From Constrictibacter sp. MBR-5 (GTDB lineage Bacteria; Pseudomonadota; Alphaproteobacteria; JAJUGE01): a stretch of DNA of 64,000 nt. Below, piece by piece: positions 17,628 to 26,088 of this stretch; position 1 is the first letter of the stretch; the number at the start of each line of letters is the position of its first letter. The stretch is taken from assembly GCF_040549485.1 (NCBI RefSeq), contig NZ_JBEPTK010000001.1, forward strand, positions 620,001 to 684,000, given 5' to 3'. Both the position numbers and the translations under genes were made by a program. The notes beneath the pieces are model-generated. The model did no database searches. It worked only from the letters and a program-made list of their open reading frames with translations, and had not been told where the DNA came from.

Positions 17628-18839
17628 TCAAGCCGCCAGCGGCATCTCCAGCCGGCGCCAGATCGTCGTCAGCGCGGCCTCCAGGTCGTCCATCATCGCG
17701 TCGGTGTGCATCGGCCCGGGCGTCAGGCGCAGGCGTTCGGTGCCGCGCGGGACGGTGGGGTAGTTGATCGGCTGCACGTAGAGGCCGAACTCGTCCATCA
17801 GCGTGTCGGTGATCGCCTTGCAGCGCACCGGATCGCCGACCAGCAGCGGCACGATGTGGCTCTCCGACGGCATCACCGGCAGGCCGGCGTGGGTCAGGCG
17901 GCGCTTCAGGGTGGCCGACCGTTCCTGCATGGCGGCCCGCTCGACGCCGCTCGTCTTCAGGTGGCGCACCGAGGCGAGCGCGCCGGCGGCGGTCGCCGGC
18001 GGAATGGCGGTCGTGAAGATGAAGCCGGGGGCATAGCTGCGCACCAGGTCGATGATCGTGGCGCTGGCGGCGATGTAGCCGCCGACGACGCCGAAGCCCT
18101 TGGCCAGCGTGCCGTTGATCACCGTCAGCCGGTCGAGCAGGCCGCGCGCCTCGGCGACGCCGCCGCCGCGCGGGCCGTAGAGGCCGACGGCGTGCACCTC
18201 GTCCAGATAGGTCATGGCGCCGTGCCGCTCGGCCACGTCGCAGAGGTCGGCGATGGGAGCGATGTCGCCGTCCATCGAATAGACGGACTCGAACGCCACC
18301 AGCTTCGGCGCCGCCGGGTCCGCCGCCGACAGCAGCCGGTCGAGATCGGCCGCGTCGTTGTGCCGGAAGATGCGGCGCTCGCAGCGAGCGTTGCGGATGC
18401 CCTGGATCATCGAGGCGTGGTTCTTCTCGTCGGAGAAGACGACGCAGCCGGGCAGGATGGTGGCGAGCGTGCAGAGCGAGGTGTCGTTAGCGACGTAGCC
18501 CGAGCTGAACACCAGCGCCGCCTCCTTCCCGTGCAGGTCGGCGAGTTCGGCTTCGAGCAGGACGACGGGATGCGACGTGCCGGAGATGTTGCGCGTGCCG
18601 CCGGCGCCGGCGCCGTGCCGGTCGAGCGCGGCGTGCATGGCGTCGAGCACCACCGGGTGCTGGCCCATCGCGAGATAGTCGTTGCCGCACCAGATCACGA
18701 CGTCGCGCACGCCGTCCGGGCCGTGCGCCGCCGCCACCGGATAGCGCCCCACCTGCCGCGCGAGGTGGGCGAAGACGCGGTACCGGCCTTCGGCGTGCAC
18801 CGCCGCCAGCCGCTCGGCGAAGATCGCTTCGTAGTCCAT
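17628..18839 (-). CDS. hemA: 5-aminolevulinate synthase
   Basis: A 403-residue PLP enzyme that condenses glycine with succinyl-CoA to start heme synthesis by the C4 (Shemin) route, diagnostic of alphaproteobacteria. Visible marks: [10 protein letters not shown] substrate loop, [24 protein letters not shown] (PLP-binding Asp) and the Schiff-base lysine in [14 protein letters not shown]. Start 18839 matches the family N-terminus [11 protein letters not shown]; in-frame upstream codons belong to the divergent regulatory region. Confidence 0.95.
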   Translation of the reverse strand: MDYEAIFAERLAAVHAEGRYRVFAHLARQVGRYPVAAAHGPDGVRDVVIWCGNDYLAMGQHPVVLDAMHAALDRHGAGAGGTRNISGTSHPVVLLEAELADLHGKEAALVFSSGYVANDTSLCTLATILPGCVVFSDEKNHASMIQGIRNARCERRIFRHNDAADLDRLLSAADPAAPKLVAFESVYSMDGDIAPIADLCDVAERHGAMTYLDEVHAVGLYGPRGGGVAEARGLLDRLTVINGTLAKGFGVVGGYIAASATIIDLVRSYAPGFIFTTAIPPATAAGALASVRHLKTSGVERAAMQERSATLKRRLTHAGLPVMPSESHIVPLLVGDPVRCKAITDTLMDEFGLYVQPINYPTVPRGTERLRLTPGPMHTDAMMDDLEAALTTIWRRLEMPLAA

Positions 18840-19165
18840 GGCTGTTCCATCCGCCCGCTCGTGGCACCGACGGCCACTCGTCCGGTCGCCCGCCCGCTCA
18901 CTATGGGGGTCGACACCTGCCGGGATATTAATCATCCCCGGCTCACCCAATTTCATATCCCATGTCAAACGCAACATAGAGGCGGCCGGCGCCCGCGCGA
19001 GCGTCCGCGGCGCCGCTGCGGCGGAATGGCGCGCTGCCGCGGCTTCCGCCATCGCGCGGCTCGGGCGCAACCCGCGTCGACAAGCGCCGGCCGTCTCGTG
19101 CACTATTGTGCGGACAATAGGCGGAACGCCCTTTCCAAAGCCCCTTTTCGAGCAGAAGGCCAGCC
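18840..19165. other. 326-base divergent regulatory region, hemA / thiolase-like
   Basis: No gene is seen. On the hemA strand a -35-like TTGACA is present in an A/T-richer patch at about 18935-18985, without a well-spaced -10. I looked for FNR-type (TTGAT-N4-ATCAA) and Irr-type boxes and found none. On the right it carries the inverted repeat at 19103-19120. Confidence 0.4.
19103..19120 (+). promoter_or_regulatory. Palindromic operator candidate
   Basis: CTATTGT-GCGG-ACAATAG is a perfect 7-bp inverted repeat with a four-base centre, 46 bases before the thiolase-like ATG at 19166. It is AT-rich against a 70% G+C background. The symmetry fits a dimeric repressor such as a GntR- or IclR-family protein, but the cognate regulator is not in the window. 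Confidence 0.5.
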
Positions 19166-20701
19166 ATGCCCCTCGACACGACCCCGATCCTCGTCGGCTG
19201 CGGCGACGTCACCGACATGACCACCCCCGTCGAGCAGGGCCGCTCGCCCTTCGACCTGATCGCCGAGGCGGGCCGGCTGGCCCTGGCCGACGCGGGCGCC
19301 CCGGGCCTCGCGGCCAGGATCGACACGGTCGCCATGCTGCGCCTGTTCGCCGACACCTCGCACCGCTTCGCCACCAAGCTCGGCACCTCGACCAACCCGC
19401 CGAAGAGCGTGGCCAAGCGCCTCGGCATCGACGCGTCCCGCTACCTCTACACCTGGAACGGCGGCAACATGCCCCAGTACCTGGTGAACAAGTTCGCCGA
19501 GGCGATCTCCCGCGGCGAGATGCAGGCGGCGATGGTGGTCGGCGGCGAGGCGCTGCGCACCCAGCACGGCGTCGAGCGCCGCGGCCTCGACGACATCTCC
19601 TGGCGCGAGGATCCCGGCGGCGAGCCCGAACTGATCGGCGATCCGCGCCGCGGCTGGAGCGACGACGAGGACAAGCACAACATCCGCGCCGCGATCACCC
19701 TCTACCCGCTGATCGAGAATGCCATCCGCGGCCAGCGCGGCGCCTCCATCCCCGACCATCTGAAGTCGATGGGCAAGCTGTTCTCCGGCTTCGCCAGGGT
19801 GGCCGCGGAGAACCCGCTCGCCACGCGCCGCGACGGCTTCACCGCCGAGCAGCTCGCGACGGTCGACGGCGGCAACCGCTGGATCGGCTTCCCCTATCCG
19901 CGGCTGATGAACTCCAACGCGTTCATCGACCAGTCGGCGGCCTTCATCATCACCTCCGTCGGTCTGGCCCGCGAACTCGGCATCCCCGAATCGAAGTGGG
20001 TCTACCTGCACGGCTGCGCCGACGGCCACGACCACTGGTTCCTGTCCGAGCGGCCGGAGATCCACGTCTCGCACGCCATCCGCAACGGCTCGCGCAAGGC
20101 CTTCGACATGGCCGGCAAGACCGTCGGCGACATGCGCTTCCTCGACCTCTACAGCTGCTTCCCCTCGGCGGTAGAGATCGGCTGCAAGGAGATGGGGATC
20201 GCCGAGGACGATCCGCGCGGCCTGACGGTGACCGGCGGCCTCCCCTATTTCGGCGGTCCGGGCAACAGCTACGTCGTGCACTCGATCTCGGAGATGCTCC
20301 GCCGCGTCCGCTCCGAGCCGGGCAGCTTCGGCCTCGTCACCGCCAACGGCAACTACGTCACCAAGCATTCCTTCGGCATCTACTCGACCACGCCGACCGA
20401 AGGGCAGTGGACCCGCGAGGACCCCGCCGTCCTCCAGGCCGAACTCGACGCCATGCCGAAGGTCCCGTACGTCTCCGAGGCGAGCGGCCCGGCGACCATC
20501 GAGACCTACACCGTCATGCACGGCAAGAACGGCCCGGACTACGGCGTCGTCTACGGCCGCCTGAAGGCCACGGGCCAGCGCTTCGTCGCAAACACCCCGT
20601 CCGACCAGGCCACGCTGCAGGACCTCCAGGACCGCGACAGCCTCGGCCGCCCCGGCACCGTCCACCGCGAGGACGGCCGCAACATCTTCGTGCCGGGGTG
20701 A
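19166..20701 (+). CDS. Thiolase-like acetyl-CoA acetyltransferase
   Basis: A 511-residue thiolase-superfamily protein of the SCP-x/large-acetyltransferase branch. Residues 1-100 carry [11 protein letters not shown] and [16 protein letters not shown]; the middle has [10 protein letters not shown]; the region after 340 has [18 protein letters not shown] and the loop [14 protein letters not shown]. The C-terminal 80 residues form an OB-like extension ([20 protein letters not shown]). The usual thiolase catalytic Cys context (CxSG near residue 90) is not obvious, so true thiolysis is uncertain. It has its own candidate operator. Confidence 0.75.
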   Translation: MPLDTTPILVGCGDVTDMTTPVEQGRSPFDLIAEAGRLALADAGAPGLAARIDTVAMLRLFADTSHRFATKLGTSTNPPKSVAKRLGIDASRYLYTWNGGNMPQYLVNKFAEAISRGEMQAAMVVGGEALRTQHGVERRGLDDISWREDPGGEPELIGDPRRGWSDDEDKHNIRAAITLYPLIENAIRGQRGASIPDHLKSMGKLFSGFARVAAENPLATRRDGFTAEQLATVDGGNRWIGFPYPRLMNSNAFIDQSAAFIITSVGLARELGIPESKWVYLHGCADGHDHWFLSERPEIHVSHAIRNGSRKAFDMAGKTVGDMRFLDLYSCFPSAVEIGCKEMGIAEDDPRGLTVTGGLPYFGGPGNSYVVHSISEMLRRVRSEPGSFGLVTANGNYVTKHSFGIYSTTPTEGQWTREDPAVLQAELDAMPKVPYVSEASGPATIETYTVMHGKNGPDYGVVYGRLKATGQRFVANTPSDQATLQDLQDRDSLGRPGTVHREDGRNIFVPG

Positions 20702-20788
20702 AGCCCCGCGGCGCCCGGTCGGCAGAAGGCATCGGACCTTCCGCCGAATGACCTTGCCGCCCGGGCGATAACCGACGACAAGGGCCGC

Positions 20789-20810
20789 GGCCGGCATGGT
20801 CATGCCGGCC
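20789..20810. repeat. Perfect inverted repeat over the methyltransferase start
   Basis: GGCCGGCATG (20789-20798), two bases, and its exact complement (20801-20810) form a 10-bp-arm inverted repeat. It overlaps the first possible ATG (20796) of the methyltransferase and could act as an operator or as an RNA hairpin occluding that start. Confidence 0.5.
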
Positions 20811-20840
20811 GGAACCGCGGCAACATCGGCGACATCGCGC

Positions 20841-21665
20841 ATGCTCGGCACCTGGCGACGACTGCCCAAGGGTCTCCGCTACAAGGCGGCGATCGCCTGG
20901 TACGACTTCCTGACGCGTCTCGACCGCAAGGGCGAAGTCGTGTTCCTGAACCATGGTTTCGCTCCCGACGGAGCGGACCGCATGGACATCGGGCTGCTGC
21001 CCGAGGACGAGGCAGAGCGCTATGCCATCCAGCTCTACCATCACGCCGCCAGCCCCGCGGACGGCTCGGTGGACTGGGCGGGCAAGGATGCGCTGGAGGC
21101 CGGCTGCGGCCGCGGCGGCGGGGCGTCCTACGTGGCGCGCTACCTGAAGCCGCGCAGCCTGGTCGGGCTCGACATCGCCGGCAAGGCCATCGAGCACTGC
21201 CGGCGCCGCCACACCGCCCCCAACCTCTCCTTCCGCCAGGGCGACGCCCAGGCCCTGCCCTTCCCGGACGAGAGCTTCGACATCGTCCTGAACGTCGAAT
21301 CCTCCGGCTCCTACCCCGACAAGGCCGCCTTCTTCGCCGAGGTGGCGCGCGTGCTGCGCCCCGGCGGACATTTCCTGTTCGCCGACTACCGGCGCCTGGA
21401 CGCCATGCGCAAGCTGCGCCGGCAGCTGGCCGCGATGCCGCTCACGCCCGTTTCCGAGCAGGACATCTCCGACAATGTCCGGCGCGGCCTGCTGCTGGAC
21501 GACGCGCACAAGCGCGCGCTGATCGACCGCACCGTGCCCTGGCCGCTGCGCGGCCTCGCCCGCCAGTTCGCCTTCATCAGCCGCGGCGAGGGCGACGAGG
21601 CCCATGCCCTGGCCAGCGGCGACCGTGTCTACATCAGCTGCGTCTTCGCCAAGCCCGCCGCATAG
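20841..21665 (+). CDS. Class I SAM-dependent methyltransferase
   Basis: 274 residues from the ATG at 20841 (289 if the ATG at 20796 inside the inverted repeat is used; neither has a clear ribosome site). A Rossmann-fold methyltransferase: motif I DALEAGCGRGGGASYVA, motif II acidic VGLDIAGKAIEHC, then GDAQALPFPDESFDIVLNVES and LRPGGHFLFADYR. The N-terminal region (AAIAWYDFLTRLDRKGEVVFLNHGF) resembles lipid/polyketide O-methyltransferases of the phthiotriol type. Substrate unknown. Confidence 0.82.
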   Translation: MLGTWRRLPKGLRYKAAIAWYDFLTRLDRKGEVVFLNHGFAPDGADRMDIGLLPEDEAERYAIQLYHHAASPADGSVDWAGKDALEAGCGRGGGASYVARYLKPRSLVGLDIAGKAIEHCRRRHTAPNLSFRQGDAQALPFPDESFDIVLNVESSGSYPDKAAFFAEVARVLRPGGHFLFADYRRLDAMRKLRRQLAAMPLTPVSEQDISDNVRRGLLLDDAHKRALIDRTVPWPLRGLARQFAFISRGEGDEAHALASGDRVYISCVFAKPAA

Positions 21666-21742
21666 CGGCGCCCCGTAGCAGGGCCACATGGCGGGAAGGG
21701 CCGTTCCGCCCTATCCTGCCGCGAAATCATCGGGAGGACGGC

Positions 21743-22507
21743 ATGGATCTGCAGCTGCGCGGCAAGACGGCACTGGTCACCGGTGCATCGAAGGGCATCG
21801 GCCTGTCGGTCGCGCGCCTGCTCGCCGAGGAGGGCTGCAACCTGCACCTCGCGGCACGGTCCGAGGCGGACCTGACGAAGGCGCGCGACGAAATCCGCGG
21901 ACGCTGGAACGTCCAGGTCACGATCCACCCGATGGACCTCGCCGCACCGGGCGGCATGCAGGCGCTGGCAGCCGCCTGCCCCGACCTCGACATCCTGGTC
22001 AACAATGCCGGTGCGGTACCGGCCGGCGACATCGCGGCGGTCACCGAGGAGCGCTGGCGCGCCGCCTGGGACCTGAAGGTGTTCGGCTACGTCAACCTGT
22101 CGCGCGAGGTCTATGCCGCCATGAAGGCGCGCGGCGGCGGGGTGATCGTCAACGTGATCGGTCTCGCCGGCGAGCGGCCGTCCAAGGGTTATATCGCCGG
22201 GTCGGCGGGCAATGCCGCGCTGATGGCCCTGTCGCGCGGCATGGGCGGCGCCAGCCTGGCCGACGGCATCCGCGTCGTCGCCGTCAATCCCGGCCTGATC
22301 GCGACCGAGCGCATGTTCGTCATGCTGAAGGGCCGGGCGAAGGACAAGTTCGGCGACGAAAGCCGCTGGGAGGAGATGATGCCCTCCGACCCGCCGCCCG
22401 GCACGCCGGAGCAGGTGGCCGACCTCGTCGTCTATCTCGCCAGCCCGCGCGCCGGCCATGTCACGGGCACGGTCGTCACCATCGACGGCGGCCAGGCGCA
22501 CAAGTAG
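21743..22507 (+). CDS. SDR-fold protein lacking the catalytic Lys and Ser
   Basis: A 254-residue short-chain dehydrogenase fold with an intact NAD(P) site TGASKGIG (13-20) and NNAG (87-90). The usual Y-x3-K is Tyr150-x3-Ser154 (YIAGSAGNAAL), and the position of the catalytic Ser reads NVIGLAG with no serine. The C-terminal VTGTVVTIDGGQAHK is normal. I recall the YIAGSAGNAAL pattern in other SDRs, so this looks like a distinct subgroup rather than a random mutation. Classical dehydrogenase chemistry is doubtful. Confidence 0.85.
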   Translation: MDLQLRGKTALVTGASKGIGLSVARLLAEEGCNLHLAARSEADLTKARDEIRGRWNVQVTIHPMDLAAPGGMQALAAACPDLDILVNNAGAVPAGDIAAVTEERWRAAWDLKVFGYVNLSREVYAAMKARGGGVIVNVIGLAGERPSKGYIAGSAGNAALMALSRGMGGASLADGIRVVAVNPGLIATERMFVMLKGRAKDKFGDESRWEEMMPSDPPPGTPEQVADLVVYLASPRAGHVTGTVVTIDGGQAHK

Positions 22508-22522
22508 GGAGACGGTCGGCCC

Positions 22523-23098
22523 TCACGGATTCCGCGGCAGCGGGCGCATGTCTCCCGTCTCGCCGGGCGGGTTGGAGCGCGGCACGAATGCGGCCTCGTG
22601 CCGCGTCTCACGGTGGTGGTGGAGCGCCCAGTGCACCGAGGGGAAGGCGATCTCCTCCCACGGGATCTCGTCCCACTCGAACAGGCCGACCGCCTCGGTC
22701 TCCTCGCCGGCCGCCACGTCGGGCGAGACGAGGTCGGCGCGATACATCAGCTGCACCTGGCTGATCCGGGGGATCGAATAGACCGCCAGCAGCTGATCGA
22801 TGCGGATCCGGGCACAGGCCTCCTCGAAGGCCTCGCGCGCCGCACCGTCGGCCGTCGTCTCGTTCAGTTCGAGATAGCCCGCCGGCAGCGTCCAGAAGCC
22901 GCGGCGCGGATGGATGGCGCGGCGGCAGAGCAGAATGCGGCCCTCCCACGTTGCGACCACGCCGACGACGATCTTCGGGTTCTCGTAGTTGACGAAGCCG
23001 CAGTCGGCGCAGACGAGGCGCTCGCGGCTGTCGCCTTCCGGCACGCGGCGCTGGAAGGAGGAAGCCTGGGGGGATGGGGTGGAATCCGTCTCGGCCAT
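22523..23098 (-). CDS. Nudix hydrolase with N-terminal zinc-ribbon-like segment
   Basis: 191 residues. A Nudix box is complete in GYLELNETTADGAAREAFEE followed by ACARI (G-x5-E-x7-R-E-x2-E-E). It is preceded by a CADCGFVNYENP segment like the Nudix_N_2 ribbon, though only one Cys pair remains. The family hydrolyses nucleoside diphosphates linked to another moiety (ADP-ribose, NADH). Start 23098 ATG is chosen; the longer frame would need TTG. Confidence 0.85.
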   Translation of the reverse strand: MAETDSTPSPQASSFQRRVPEGDSRERLVCADCGFVNYENPKIVVGVVATWEGRILLCRRAIHPRRGFWTLPAGYLELNETTADGAAREAFEEACARIRIDQLLAVYSIPRISQVQLMYRADLVSPDVAAGEETEAVGLFEWDEIPWEEIAFPSVHWALHHHRETRHEAAFVPRSNPPGETGDMRPLPRNP

Positions 23099-23144
23099 GC
23101 CGGAGAGGATGGCGTCTGCGGCGCGGCCGGGCAACCGCCGCAGT

Positions 23145-23381
23145 TCAGACCTTGATGTTCAGCAGGCTGCCGCGCGGCAGGTTGGCGGTGGGCGCGCCGT
23201 GCTGCATGGCGGCCACGCCCTGGTTCGGCGCGGCGGCGACGGTCTGCACCGAACGCGTCGGCGCCGTCGGCTGCGCCACGTGCTGGGCCGCCTGCGTGGT
23301 CGGCGCGGTCTTCGTCGACGGCGGAGTCCCGCCGAAAGCGCCCAGCGCGACGAAGAGGTTGGACGATGGCGGTATCTGCAT
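23145..23381 (-). CDS. Small Pro/Thr/Gln-rich hypothetical protein
   Basis: A 78-residue protein with an ordered hydrophobic start (SSNLFVALGAFGG), a Pro/Thr/Ala/Gln-rich disordered centre, and a C-terminus LPRGSLLNIKV that I believe recurs in small alphaproteobacterial proteins. There is no signal peptide or membrane helix. It stands alone between the Nudix gene and a divergent nuclease gene. Function unknown. Confidence 0.6.
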   Translation of the reverse strand: MQIPPSSNLFVALGAFGGTPPSTKTAPTTQAAQHVAQPTAPTRSVQTVAAAPNQGVAAMQHGAPTANLPRGSLLNIKV

Positions 23382-23502
23382 GGACGACGATCCCTGCGGG
23401 AGTCCCCTGACGCGAAGCTTAATCGCCCGATGCGGGTAAACGAGCCGTTAAGCCGGAGCCGGCTATCGGAACTTTCCGCCTGCCGCACGAAATAGTGATG
23501 CG

Positions 23503-24120
23503 ATGCCAACCCTGCTGACCTGGAACATCGCGCGCGCGGCGGACGATCGGCTCGATGCCGTCGCTTCGTTCGTGCGCGGCGTGGCGCCGGATCTGCTCCT
23601 GCTCCAGGAGGCGGTCGAGGATTCGCGGCGGCTCACATCGCTCCTGGGCGGCGAGGTGCGCTTTGTCCCCGCCTTCCCGCTGCCCGGCGGCGCGCCGGGC
23701 GCCACGGCGGAGGGAATGGCGCTGTGGAGCCCGGCACGCCTGCACGACGTCGAATCGACGGCCCTCGGCGGCTGGCCCTGGCCGCGGGTCGCCCTGCGCT
23801 GCCGTCTCGGCGGGCTCACCGTCTGCAACCTTCACCTTTCCCACCTGCCCTGGCAGCGCCAGGCGCAGCTGCGCGCCGTGGCGGCGCACCGCGACCGTCC
23901 GCTGCTGCTCGCCGGCGACTTCAATCGACCGGGAGGCTGCCGGCTGGCGGGCTTCACCGCCGTGGTTCCCGCCGGATGGAGCTTCCGGCGCGGCCCGCTG
24001 CGCCTGCGGCTGGACGCGGCGCTCGTCTCGCCCGGCGTGCGGGTGGCCGGTGCCAGCTACCTGTCGAGCCGCCTTTCGGACCACCGGCCGATGCTGCTCC
24101 GCCTCGGCGGAGGGACATAA
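23503..24120 (+). CDS. Endonuclease/exonuclease/phosphatase-family protein
   Basis: A 205-residue EEP-fold metal-dependent hydrolase. Conserved stations are visible: LLTWNIA at the N-terminus, LLLLQEA (metal Glu), VCNLHLSHLPWQRQAQL, LAGDFNR (Asp/Asn pair) and SDHRPMLLRL (C-terminal Asp-His). It is short for an exonuclease III and lacks a signal peptide. Whether it acts on DNA, RNA or a phosphoester is undetermined. Confidence 0.85.
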   Translation: MPTLLTWNIARAADDRLDAVASFVRGVAPDLLLLQEAVEDSRRLTSLLGGEVRFVPAFPLPGGAPGATAEGMALWSPARLHDVESTALGGWPWPRVALRCRLGGLTVCNLHLSHLPWQRQAQLRAVAAHRDRPLLLAGDFNRPGGCRLAGFTAVVPAGWSFRRGPLRLRLDAALVSPGVRVAGASYLSSRLSDHRPMLLRLGGGT

Positions 24121-24238
24121 TGCCAGCCCGCTGCACCTGTTCGTTTACCCATCGGCAACACTCCGGTGCCACTCTGCGACAGGGCGAGTGCGCCGACGCC
24201 GCATGTAGCGGCCGGTCTTGGCGGAGAGAATCCTGGCG

Positions 24239-25348
24239 ATGAAGCAGAACAACCCCGAAGCGCAGGTCAAAGGCCTGCTCAGCCTCGCGCGCGACAAGTC
24301 GAGCGCCAGCCGCGAGAGCCTTTCGGACGTCATTGCCGACCTTTTCCACGGCCGCACCAACGTCCTGACCAAGGACGAGCGCGTCCTGATGCACCGGATG
24401 ATCCGGCGCCTGGTCGAAGACCTGGAGGGGTCGGTGCGCACCGGCCTCGGCCGCCAGCTCGCCACCAGCGCCAGCATTCCGCGGGCGACCGTGCTGGCGG
24501 TTTCGCGCGACCAGGATCCGGTCGCCTACGCCATCCTCATGGAGAGCAGCGTCCTCGCCGACTCGGAGCTCATCGAGGTCGTCCGCCACCGTGCGCTTCA
24601 GCATCAATTGGCCGTCGCCCGGCGTCGTGGCGGCGTCAGCAGCCACATCGGCGACGTCCTCGCCCAGACCGGCAATGCCGACCTGGTCGCCGGCCTGTTC
24701 GACGATCCGCCCGAAGCCGCCGTCGGCGGCAACGATTTCGACACGTCCCGGCTCGCCGCCAGCGACCTCGCCCCCGACCTCGCTCGCCGGCTCTGCCTCT
24801 GGGTGTCCGTTGCCCTGCGCCAGCACCTGCTGGAGCAGTTCAAGATCGACGAGGTCGCCCTCGACGATGCGCTCGAGCATGCCGTCGAGGAGGCCGGCAG
24901 CGTCGGCGGCTGGTCCTACAGCGTCTCGACCCCAAGCGAATCCCGCGGCGCCGGCGATCCCGACGCCGATGCCCAGATGATCGCCCATCTCCGCCGCGGC
25001 GACATCCCGCAGTTCGAATCGGTCCTGTCGCGCATCAGCGGCCTTCGCCCGCAGCTCATCGGCCGCATGGTCTACGAGCGCGGCGGCGAGGCGCTGGCGA
25101 CGATCTGCATGGCGGCGAACATGAGCAAGCGGGCCTTTGCCGCGATCTTCCTGCTGAGCCGCGAGGCATGGCCCGAGCAGGAGGAGGTGGGCGCGCAGGA
25201 GGTGGCCCACGCCCTCTCCTTCTTCGACCAGTTGAACCCCGTCGCGGCGAAGCGCGTCGTGTCCCGCTGGCGCCGCAACTCCGACTACCTGAACGCCATA
25301 CGCCAGGTCTCCTCCAGCCCCAAGATCTCGCTCGTCCAACGCGGCTGA
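24239..25348 (+). CDS. DUF2336 domain protein
   Basis: 369 residues, predicted almost wholly alpha-helical, of the DUF2336 family found mainly in alphaproteobacteria. Helical repeats resemble HEAT units (SREAWPEQEEVGAQEVAHALSFF, VLTKDERVLMHRMIRRLVEDLE). The ATG at 24239 is chosen over an in-frame TTG at 24218. It is probably cytoplasmic and acts as a scaffold; some relatives are proposed to link to chemotaxis or stress signalling. Not otherwise characterised from sequence. Confidence 0.8.
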   Translation: MKQNNPEAQVKGLLSLARDKSSASRESLSDVIADLFHGRTNVLTKDERVLMHRMIRRLVEDLEGSVRTGLGRQLATSASIPRATVLAVSRDQDPVAYAILMESSVLADSELIEVVRHRALQHQLAVARRRGGVSSHIGDVLAQTGNADLVAGLFDDPPEAAVGGNDFDTSRLAASDLAPDLARRLCLWVSVALRQHLLEQFKIDEVALDDALEHAVEEAGSVGGWSYSVSTPSESRGAGDPDADAQMIAHLRRGDIPQFESVLSRISGLRPQLIGRMVYERGGEALATICMAANMSKRAFAAIFLLSREAWPEQEEVGAQEVAHALSFFDQLNPVAAKRVVSRWRRNSDYLNAIRQVSSSPKISLVQRG

Positions 25349-25494
25349 CCGGCAGCGGCGCCGGGGCCGACCTCACCGCTGCCGCCGCGCAGCGAGACGA
25401 GCCGGTCTCATCCGCTGGGGCCGGTGACGGCAATGCGGCTATGTCTTTGCCTGGGGTGCCGCGGCTGCTATAGCCGGTGACCTGGAGGGCGGCC

Positions 25495-26088
25495 GTGTCA
25501 CGAGCGCTCGCCTGCCTGGAGCAGGCTTTCGATCAGCACCTGGACGTCGCCGCCCGCACCCGGGCGGCGGTCGCGGAGCCGTTCCAACGGCTGACCGGCC
25601 TCGCCACGGCGACGCTCGCCGCGGGCGGCAGGCTGCTGCTGTTCGGCAACGGCGGCAGCGCCGCCGACGCCCAGCACATCGCCGCCGAACTGGTCGGACG
25701 GTTTCGCCTGGAGCGGCGCGCCCTCGCCGCCATCGCCCTCACCACCGACACGTCGCTCCTGACCGCCGTCGCCAACGACTACGGCTTCGCGAACGTGTTC
25801 GCGCGCCAGGTCGAGGGCCTCGGCCGCGCCGGCGACCTCGCCATCGGCCTCAGCACCTCCGGCAACAGCCCGAACGTGATCGAAGGCCTCCGCGCGGCCC
25901 GTGCCGGCGGCCTGCATGCCGCCGCCTTCGCCGGCGGCAGCGGCGGCGGCCTCGCCGGCCTCGCCGGCCTCGCCGACCCCCTGCTCCTGGTGCCTTCGGA
26001 CGACACGCCGCGCATCCAGGAGATGCACATCCTCCTGGGCCACGCGCTGTGCGAGGCCGTCGAGCTGGCACTGGCGGAAACCCGATGA
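25495..26088 (+). CDS. gmhA: Sedoheptulose-7-phosphate isomerase
   Basis: A 197-residue SIS-fold isomerase that makes D-glycero-D-manno-heptose 7-phosphate, the first step to ADP-heptose for lipopolysaccharide core. Motifs: LLLFGNGGSAADAQHIAAELVGRF, ALTTDTSLLTAVANDYGF and GLSTSGNSPNVIEGL. Start GTG 25495 has GGAGGG eight bases upstream; an in-frame GTG at 25477 is the alternative. Its stop overlaps the hldE start (ATGA). Confidence 0.93.
   Translation: MSRALACLEQAFDQHLDVAARTRAAVAEPFQRLTGLATATLAAGGRLLLFGNGGSAADAQHIAAELVGRFRLERRALAAIALTTDTSLLTAVANDYGFANVFARQVEGLGRAGDLAIGLSTSGNSPNVIEGLRAARAGGLHAAAFAGGSGGGLAGLAGLADPLLLVPSDDTPRIQEMHILLGHALCEAVELALAETR

Noticed and set aside
18840-19000. FNR or Irr control box for hemA
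   Set aside because: Searched for TTGAT-N4-ATCAA and Irr-like elements; none present.
16065-19220. 1051-residue plus-strand frame across recQ and hemA
   Set aside because: Antisense shadow of two certain genes; no domain recognisable.
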